This document shows positions 7,365 through 12,252 of a DNA stretch of 12,252 nucleotides, in pieces (position 1 is the stretch's first letter; the number at the start of each line of letters is the position of its first letter). Under the pieces are notes generated by a model. The model did not search any database and had not been told where the DNA came from. It saw only the letters and a program-made list of their open reading frames with translations. The stretch is from contig CANBUA010000130.1 of assembly GCA_947372535.1 (NCBI GenBank), forward strand, positions 1 to 12,252, written 5' to 3'. The translations under genes and the position numbers were made by a program. Source of the stretch: Burkholderiales bacterium (GTDB lineage Bacteria; Pseudomonadota; Gammaproteobacteria; Burkholderiales; Burkholderiaceae).

Positions 7365-9275
7365 TCAAGGCGAACTCAAGGCCCGCTCGATGCGATGACG
7401 AGGCACCGTCGTCTTGGGCACCTTGGTCTTGAACCAGGTGCGCACATCCTCCTCCAGCCCAATGCCGTGCATGAAGTTGTAGATGGCCTTCTTGAGGGCC
7501 ACGCCCATCACGTCATGGTCCACGCCCGTGGGGTCGATGAAACCGATGTCGTTCTTGGCAAAGCTCACGGGGGGCAGCGGGATGAGTTCGACGCCATAGT
7601 CCGCTGGGCTCTGGCCCACGGGCGAATGCACCGTGCAAGCAAAACGGTGGAAGAAGCCCGACTGGATGCAGCCTTGCTCGAAGAGCTGGCGCACGTACTC
7701 CAGCGCATCGACCGTGTCCTGCACCGTCTGGGTCGGGAAGCCATACATCAGGTAAGCGTGCACCAGGATGCCGGCGTCGGTGAAGGCCCGCGTCACACGT
7801 GCCACCTGCTCGACCGAGACACCTTTTTTCATCAATTGCAGCAAGCGGTCGGAGGCCACCTCCAGGCCGCCTGAGATGGCGATGCAGCCACTGTCGGCCA
7901 GCAACTGACACAGCTCGGGGGAGAAGGATTTTTCGAAGCGGATGTTGCCCCACCAGCTGATGGACACCTGACGCTTGATGAGCTCCAGCGCCAGCGCCTT
8001 GAGCGCCTTGGGCGGCGCGGCCTCATCGACGAAATGAAAGCCGGTCTGGCCCGTCTCTTTGACGATGGCCTCAATGCGGTCAACCAGCACCTCCGCCGAG
8101 GCGCCTTCATAGCGTGAGATGTAATCCAGGCTGACGTCGCAGAAGCTGCACTTCTTCCAGTAGCAGCCATGGGCGATGGTCAGTTTGTTCCAGCGCCCGT
8201 CGGACCACAGCCGGTTCATGGGGTTGAGCATGTCCAGCAAGGACAGGTATTTGTCCAGCGGCAGGCCATCCCAGGTAGGGGTGCCGACTTCGGCAAAAGC
8301 GATGTCGGGCTCTTGCCAATTGATGTAGCGCACCTCGCGTGTCTCGGCATCACGCACGAAAGCGCGCACCAGGCGCTGCTGCGATCGCTTGCCCTGGAAA
8401 TGCTCCAGCAAGGCCAGGAGCGGCCGCTCACCGGCATCCAGCGTGACCACATCGAAGTAGTCGAACACCCGTGGCTCACTCAGATCCCGCAACTCGGTGT
8501 TGACGAAGCCGCCGCCCAGCCCCACCTTGATGCCGGGATGCTCGGCCTTGATGGCTTGGGCGATGCGAAAGGCCGCATACACCGCGCCTGGAAAGGGCAC
8601 GGAGATCAACACCAGTTGCGGCTGGTGCTTGTCGATGGCCGCCAGCGTCAAGCGGCGCAAGGTGTGGTCGACCAAGTTGAAGGGCTGGGCCAGGGCATGC
8701 GCCAGCGGGTCGAAGGTGGGTTGGCTTTGCGCGAGAGATTCGGCATAGCGCACGAACTCGAAACGCGGGTCGATGGCATCGCGCAGCACATCGGCCAGGT
8801 CATTGAGGTACAGCGTGGCCAGGTGCCGGGCACGGTCCTGCATGCCGAGCGCACCGAATGCCCATGCCAGCGGATCGCCCCCCTCCTCGTCGATGTAGAC
8901 ATCCAGCGACTGGAAACGGGCACCCTCAGGTAAAAACTGGCGGGTGCAGATGCGGTGGCCCAAGGTGGCATCACGCCCCTGCAGAAAGGCGATCGTGGGC
9001 GCGATGGTGGCCAAGTAGCGCTCGGCGTGGTCGATGAAAAAATTCACAGGCCCCGTGCGTTCAGCCTCAGGCAAGACATCGATGGCTTCGCGCACCGCCA
9101 GCAGGCCATCGCGCGAAAGCAACTCAAGCACCAGGCCCAAGGCCAGGTCTTCTTGCACGGCCTCCACGCCCCTTGAGCGCAGGAAGCCAGTCAGGTAGGC
9201 GGTGGATGGATAGGGGGTGTTGAGCTGCGTCATCGGGGGGATGACGGAGAGCACCTTGAAGGCAGGCGATGACAT
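7365..9275 (-). CDS. B12-binding-type radical SAM protein with CX4CX2C cluster motif
   Basis: Predicted cytoplasmic radical SAM enzyme; 636 residues. The N-terminus (VLSVIPPMTQLNTPYPSTAY, residues 8-27) and a later segment (QPQLVLISVPFPGAVYAAF, then KVGLGGGF and DVVTLDAGERPLLALL, about 219-290) resemble the two halves of a cobalamin-binding Rossmann domain, split by an insert of about 165 residues. No DxHxxG cobalamin-ligand motif is seen. The radical SAM barrel begins at LTIAHGCYWKKCSFCD, where C371, C376 and C379 are spaced CX4CX2C instead of the usual CX3CX2C. SGGLEVASDRLL (468-479) fits the SAM-binding strand, and HAYLMYGFPTQT (505-516) is typical of the family. No substrate peptide or partner gene is adjacent. 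A methylase or a modifier of small molecules are both possible. The substrate is unknown. Confidence 0.85.
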   Translation of the reverse strand: MSSPAFKVLSVIPPMTQLNTPYPSTAYLTGFLRSRGVEAVQEDLALGLVLELLSRDGLLAVREAIDVLPEAERTGPVNFFIDHAERYLATIAPTIAFLQGRDATLGHRICTRQFLPEGARFQSLDVYIDEEGGDPLAWAFGALGMQDRARHLATLYLNDLADVLRDAIDPRFEFVRYAESLAQSQPTFDPLAHALAQPFNLVDHTLRRLTLAAIDKHQPQLVLISVPFPGAVYAAFRIAQAIKAEHPGIKVGLGGGFVNTELRDLSEPRVFDYFDVVTLDAGERPLLALLEHFQGKRSQQRLVRAFVRDAETREVRYINWQEPDIAFAEVGTPTWDGLPLDKYLSLLDMLNPMNRLWSDGRWNKLTIAHGCYWKKCSFCDVSLDYISRYEGASAEVLVDRIEAIVKETGQTGFHFVDEAAPPKALKALALELIKRQVSISWWGNIRFEKSFSPELCQLLADSGCIAISGGLEVASDRLLQLMKKGVSVEQVARVTRAFTDAGILVHAYLMYGFPTQTVQDTVDALEYVRQLFEQGCIQSGFFHRFACTVHSPVGQSPADYGVELIPLPPVSFAKNDIGFIDPTGVDHDVMGVALKKAIYNFMHGIGLEEDVRTWFKTKVPKTTVPRHRIERALSSP

Positions 9276-9303
9276 GGGCGGGAGCAGGCGGTGAACGCAG
9301 GGC

Positions 9304-9321
9304 AGTCTAGCGTGCCGGCAC
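9304..9321 (-). promoter_or_regulatory. possible -10 box with adjoining 10-bp palindrome upstream of the radical SAM gene
   Basis: On the minus strand TAGACT (9309 down to 9304) could be a -10 element about 28 nt before the radical SAM start codon. No good -35 is visible. GTGCCGGCAC (9312-9321) is a perfect palindrome lying where the spacer would be, and could be an operator. The evidence is weak. Confidence 0.25.
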
Positions 9322-9386
9322 CTCCATCAGGTCGCCATCACCCGGAACAAGGTCGAATAGGGCCGACAAACCCAGGTGATTGCGCA

Positions 9387-9412
9387 TTCAGGCAAGCTGG
9401 TGTTCAGGCAAG
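9387..9412. repeat. two direct copies of a 10-bp sequence, 16 bp apart
   Basis: TTCAGGCAAG occurs at 9387-9396 and again at 9403-9412, in the 166-bp divergent region between the radical SAM gene and the small membrane protein gene. The second copy runs into an imperfect inverted repeat (GGCAAGATC at 9407-9415 against GATCCTGCC at 9421-9429) just before the ribosome binding site of the downstream gene. It could be regulator half-sites or chance. Confidence 0.4.
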
Positions 9413-9441
9413 ATCCTCGAGATCCTGCCGGGAGTGCCCAC

Positions 9442-9807
9442 ATGCCCGATCACCGTTCAATTTCCTTGCACCAGGTCCCATCTCATGCAGCCTTGAGCTT
9501 GCGGCAGATGATGTACCGCTACTGGTTTTTCGGCTGGTTGTTCCATGATGTGAACCGAGCCAACCTGTTCGAGCGTGCTGCAGCCTGGCGGCATAACCAA
9601 GAGCAAGCGCGATGGTTGCCTACCTACCTCAAGCGATGGGCGATTTTGACGGTGCTGAGTTTTGCCGTGGGGGTGCTGATGGAGCATGGCTTGCGCGTGC
9701 CGGCCTTGTCGGCCGTGATGTACATGCAAGCCATTTTCGGCGTCACGTTCAACGCCGTGACGTCTGTGATTTTGCTTGGCTTCAAACTGTTGCCAGGACC
9801 GTTCTGA
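9442..9807 (+). CDS. small two-helix inner-membrane protein of unknown function
   Basis: Predicted 121-residue membrane protein that I do not recognise. The start at 9442 is chosen because GGGAG (9430-9434) lies 7 nt ahead of it. The frame is open further upstream to 9376, and a later in-frame ATG at 9508 has no such site. The N-terminal half is amphipathic and aromatic/charged (MYRYWFFGWLFHDVNRANLF, about 24-43, then AAAWRHNQEQARWLPTYLKR). It is followed by two hydrophobic segments, about 66-82 and 93-116. Positive residues before the first helix suggest both ends face the cytoplasm. It is transcribed divergently from the radical SAM gene and convergently to the PEP-CTERM gene. No motif suggests a function. 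Confidence 0.65.
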   Translation: MPDHRSISLHQVPSHAALSLRQMMYRYWFFGWLFHDVNRANLFERAAAWRHNQEQARWLPTYLKRWAILTVLSFAVGVLMEHGLRVPALSAVMYMQAIFGVTFNAVTSVILLGFKLLPGPF

Positions 9808-9882
9808 CAGCGAGCACTTGCCATCCTGCTGCATTGCAGCAATTTACCTGTAAAACATCCCGTGGCTGGCAAAATTTGCATG

Positions 9883-9904
9883 AAAAAAACCGGGACAAGC
9901 CCGG
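9883..9904 (-). terminator. intrinsic terminator of the PEP-CTERM gene
   Basis: On the minus strand CCGGG (9904-9900), a 5-nt loop and CCCGG (9894-9890) are followed by seven T residues (9889-9883). It lies 30 nt past the stop of the PEP-CTERM gene. In the plus direction the same stem is followed by C then TTTT, so it may also stop transcripts from the small membrane protein gene ending at 9807. Confidence 0.8.
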
Positions 9905-9934
9905 CTTTTGATCAACCCTTGTAACAGGGATGAC

Positions 9935-10459
9935 TCAGGACATCTTGCGACGGCGCATCAAGGTGCCGGCGACAGCCAACCCAGCGAAAGTTAAAGCGTA
10001 AGAACTGGGCTCAGGCACCGCGCTCACCGAGGCGAAAATGGAACCCGTGAAGCCAAGTTGACCTGGCTTGAAATTCGTGGCCAGGACATTGAGGGTGTAA
10101 TTGCCCGCACCGAGGTCAAAGAACGAGAACTGGCCTGAGCCGTCCACACTGGCGCTTGCCACTTGCTGGCCGCTGATGTTGACGGCTTCGAACGTGATCT
10201 TGCCGCCGAAAGGTGCCACCAGGCCGTACACATCGCTCGTGCTGCTCAAGGTGAACGTGAAGGTGTTGAGCGGATCGGCCGTCGGACGGATGCCGCCATA
10301 GAAGAAAACGGGGGTGGGCGTGAGGGTGCCCAGGATGCCCGTGTCGTAGTCCTGTGACCCGATTGGGTCGATGGTGGTGCCCGTGGCAGCGAACGCTGCA
10401 GGCGCGCCAGCCAGGCAGGCAATCGCAGCTACCGCTGCGGCGAGGTGATGGAATTTCAT
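9935..10459 (-). CDS. PEP-CTERM sorting-domain exported protein
   Basis: Exported protein of 174 residues. A signal peptide (MKFHHLAAAVAAIACLAGAP..., likely cut after AFA at about residue 24) starts it. The C-terminal sorting signal VPEPSSYALTFAGLAVAGTLMRRRKMS has the PEP motif, a single hydrophobic helix and a basic tail, so the protein should be processed by an exosortase and probably surface-linked or released with exopolysaccharide. The body is beta-rich. NTFTFTLSSTSDVYG and LGAGNYTLNVLATNFKPG resemble the family of short PEP-CTERM proteins with an FxDxF-like core, although the exact FxDxF pattern is not present (it reads ADPLNTFTF). AAAGGA lies 7 nt before the ATG. The gene stands alone, with a sigma-54-like promoter upstream and its own terminator. 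Exosortase must be encoded elsewhere. Confidence 0.9.
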   Translation of the reverse strand: MKFHHLAAAVAAIACLAGAPAAFAATGTTIDPIGSQDYDTGILGTLTPTPVFFYGGIRPTADPLNTFTFTLSSTSDVYGLVAPFGGKITFEAVNISGQQVASASVDGSGQFSFFDLGAGNYTLNVLATNFKPGQLGFTGSIFASVSAVPEPSSYALTFAGLAVAGTLMRRRKMS

Positions 10460-10514
10460 GTGTGTGTCCTTTGTTAAAAAACCGGCGAGTTCTTACATTC
10501 GCTGGCTACTTAGG

Positions 10515-10529
10515 GCAATCCCGGTGCCC
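10515..10529 (-). promoter_or_regulatory. sigma-54 (-24/-12) promoter candidate for the PEP-CTERM gene
   Basis: Read on the minus strand, GGGCACCGGGATTGC matches the RpoN consensus (TGGCACG-N4-TTGC) closely. The invariant GG is at 10528-10527 and the GC at 10516-10515, with exactly 10 nt between them. The predicted start is near 10503, giving a leader of about 44 nt that ends with a good ribosome binding site. PEP-CTERM genes in EPS-producing proteobacteria are known to be tied to RpoN and the PrsK/PrsR two-component system, which makes this match more credible. Transcript mapping would settle it. Confidence 0.65.
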
Positions 10530-10548
10530 AACAAAGGAAACGCGATCT

Positions 10549-10570
10549 CCTCCCCCTGAGATGAGGGAGG
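10549..10570. repeat. inverted repeat between prpR and the PEP-CTERM gene
   Basis: CCTCCC (10549-10554) and GGGAGG (10565-10570) can form a 6-bp GC stem with a 10-nt loop. It lies 12 nt past the prpR stop on the minus strand, but no T tract follows, so it is at best a weak terminator. It is also 46-67 nt upstream of the predicted sigma-54 start, where an activator site is conceivable though rather close. Confidence 0.35.
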
Positions 10571-10581
10571 GTCTTGAGCTT

Positions 10582-12252
10582 TCAGCGGTTTTTGAGCTTG
10601 CGCCAAAGTGTGGTCCGGCTGATGCCCAATCGCTCGCTGGCCGCCGCCCGATCGCCGCTGCACTGCGCCAGCACCTCCAGAATCCGGGCCTGGGCCAGAT
10701 CGACCTGTTGCGCCTTCAGACTCGCGGGCACGGCAGCCCTGGCAAGTTGATGACTGGACGCGAACAGTTCCGGGGCCATGCGCTTGATGAAATCGTCTAC
10801 CTGTGCTGCCTCCACGGGCAGACCGCCAGCGTGGACCATCAACCGTTCCATGATGTTCTCCAACTCACGGACATTGCCCGGCCAGTCATGCTGTGCAGCA
10901 TGTTGGATCAAGTCAGGCAACAGCGCCTGTGAATCGCTGGCTTTCAACTGCAGCCGCTCACAAAGCTGGCGATGCATGTCACGGGCGATCAAGGCGATGT
11001 CCTCAATCCGCTCGCGCAAGGGTGGCACGCTCAGCCTCAGGATGTTGAGTCGGTAGAACAGGTCGAGCCTGAACCGCCCCTGCCCCACGAGGTCCGTGAG
11101 CTCGCGGTGGGTGGCGGCGATCACCCGCACGTTGATGGGCGTGGGTTCGGTCGCGCCCACCCGCAGAATCTCGCGCTCTTGCAGCACCCGCAGCAATCGG
11201 GTTTGCAAGGAAAGCGGCATCTCGCCAATCTCATCCAGAAAAATGGTGCCGTTGTGCGCAGCCTCGAACAGGCCGATCTTGCCGCCACGACGGGCGCCCG
11301 TGAAAGCACCGTCCTCGTAGCCGAAGAGCTCGCTTTCGAGCAAGGTCTCTGACAGGGCCGCGCAGTTCACCGCCACGAAAGGCATGTCGCGGCGCTCGCT
11401 GGCCAGGTGGATGCCCTGCGAGATCAATTCCTTGCCCGTGCCGCTCTCGCCCACCAGCAGGACCGTGGCGTTGCTGCGCGCGCAATGGCGCGCCATGGCC
11501 CGCAATTGCTGGGCGGCTTCGCTGTGCCCCAGGAAATCGGCCAGTTCATGCCGGGCCCCAACCGCCTGGCCTTTGATGCGCGTGCGGATCTGGCGGTCCA
11601 CCCGCTGAATGCTGATGGGATCTTGGCAACTGAGCACCGCGCCGGTCAGCACGCCCTGCTCCAGGATGGGCATGCGGTTGACGATCAAGGCCTTGCCCTT
11701 GACGCGCTCGATCTTCTCGATCTCTTGCGTGGCCAGCCTCAAGGTTGATTGCAGACTCAACTCCGGGCAGACCTCACTGAGCTTGCGCCCCAGCCATTGC
11801 GCGGGCGTGATGGCCAGGAGCTGAGCCATGGCCGGGTTGAGCGTCTCGATGCGCTCCTGCTGGTCCACGGCGATGACGCCATCGCTCAGTTGCGCCAGGA
11901 TCGTGTTGAGCCGCTCCCGCTTGGCCAATTCGATCCGCGATGCACGAGCGACCTCGACCGCATCGTCCAGCGCCTCACGCACGGCATCCATTGAATACAG
12001 AAACACCCCTGTGATGCCCAAGGCATCGGCCTGGTCAGCCACGGTGCCTGTGCCCACGATGACGCTCACGCCCAGGTGCTTGAGCTCTTGCACGCAGGCC
12101 TGTGCTTCGTCCTCGGTCCGGTAACTGCGCTGCACCACGCCGTGCTCAAAGAGCTCGCCAAAAGCACTCAGGTCAGGCGCCATGCCTTCGAAGGTGACCA
12201 GGCCCATCCGGTCGGACAGCCGCCTGGCGCGGGCCAGGGCTTGCATGAGGTC
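10582..12252 (-). CDS. prpR: propionate catabolism regulator PrpR (sigma-54 activator), N-terminus cut by window edge
   Basis: Sigma-54-dependent activator of the 2-methylcitrate cycle (prp) genes. In enteric bacteria it senses 2-methylcitrate through its N-terminal PrpR_N domain. The frame is open to the right edge, and 556 residues are visible. The rest of the PrpR_N domain spans about 1-105 ([20 protein letters not shown]). A PAS-like region follows at about 112-215. The AAA+ domain is at about 238-460, with Walker [15 protein letters not shown] (contact with sigma-54), Walker [12 protein letters not shown] and arginine-finger [11 protein letters not shown] Fis-type helix-turn-helix closes it ([24 protein letters not shown]). 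The first visible Met is internal; the true start lies outside. The prp operon itself is probably just beyond the right edge, read in the opposite direction, but it is not visible. Confidence 0.92.
   Translation of the reverse strand, partial: DLMQALARARRLSDRMGLVTFEGMAPDLSAFGELFEHGVVQRSYRTEDEAQACVQELKHLGVSVIVGTGTVADQADALGITGVFLYSMDAVREALDDAVEVARASRIELAKRERLNTILAQLSDGVIAVDQQERIETLNPAMAQLLAITPAQWLGRKLSEVCPELSLQSTLRLATQEIEKIERVKGKALIVNRMPILEQGVLTGAVLSCQDPISIQRVDRQIRTRIKGQAVGARHELADFLGHSEAAQQLRAMARHCARSNATVLLVGESGTGKELISQGIHLASERRDMPFVAVNCAALSETLLESELFGYEDGAFTGARRGGKIGLFEAAHNGTIFLDEIGEMPLSLQTRLLRVLQEREILRVGATEPTPINVRVIAATHRELTDLVGQGRFRLDLFYRLNILRLSVPPLRERIEDIALIARDMHRQLCERLQLKASDSQALLPDLIQHAAQHDWPGNVRELENIMERLMVHAGGLPVEAAQVDDFIKRMAPELFASSHQLARAAVPASLKAQQVDLAQARILEVLAQCSGDRAAASERLGISRTTLWRKLKNR

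Noticed and set aside
8169..8933. 254-codon open frame on the plus strand opposite the radical SAM gene
   Set aside because: Antisense shadow; His/Gln/Gly-rich translation without motifs.
10354..10932. 192-codon open frame on the plus strand across the PEP-CTERM gene start and the prpR end
   Set aside because: It covers the sigma-54 promoter candidate and overlaps two confident genes; its translation has no domain or signal.
1..12252. tRNA, rRNA, CRISPR array, insertion sequence or phage genes
   Set aside because: No such structure, repeat array, transposase or integrase was seen on either strand.

Overview
This window looks like a chromosomal core-metabolism segment from a Burkholderiales betaproteobacterium (Comamonadaceae or an unassigned Leptothrix/Rubrivivax/Aquabacterium-type lineage). 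The evidence is the GC-rich, tightly packed genes, the layout sdhCDAB-sdhE / GntR regulator / divergent mdh / CitE-like lyase, a PrpR regulator nearby, and a PEP-CTERM exoprotein gene. The assignment rests on gene content and protein style, not on a marker gene.

Layout. 1-3607 (minus strand): the succinate dehydrogenase operon, in transcription order sdhC, sdhD, sdhA, sdhB, sdhE; sdhE is cut by the left edge. 3678-4583 (minus): a GntR/UTRA regulator just upstream of sdhC. 4584-4756: a divergent control region with a perfect 18-bp palindrome and a good sigma-70 promoter facing mdh. 4757-5743 (plus): malate dehydrogenase, closed by a clear intrinsic terminator. 5827-7331 (plus): a HpcH/HpaI (CitE-like) CoA-ester lyase whose stop overlaps the start of a 161-residue protein I do not recognise. 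7365-9275 (minus): a cobalamin-binding-type radical SAM protein with a non-canonical CX4CX2C cluster motif. 9442-9807 (plus): a small two-helix membrane protein. 9935-10459 (minus): a PEP-CTERM exported protein with a sigma-54-like promoter and its own terminator. 10582-12252 (minus): the sigma-54 activator PrpR, N-terminus cut by the right edge. No stretch over 300 bases lacks a gene.

How they fit together. Sdh and Mdh supply the succinate-to-fumarate and malate-to-oxaloacetate steps of the TCA cycle. The same steps turn succinate from the 2-methylcitrate cycle (the PrpR regulon) back into oxaloacetate. The GntR protein is the obvious candidate for control of mdh and perhaps sdh through the palindrome. 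The middle of the window (orphan protein, radical SAM protein, small membrane protein, PEP-CTERM protein) is accessory and mostly of unknown function.

I did not find a clearly new multi-gene system. The best leads are the radical SAM enzyme with variant cluster spacing, the lyase-coupled orphan protein, the GntR palindrome and the sigma-54 promoter of the PEP-CTERM gene.
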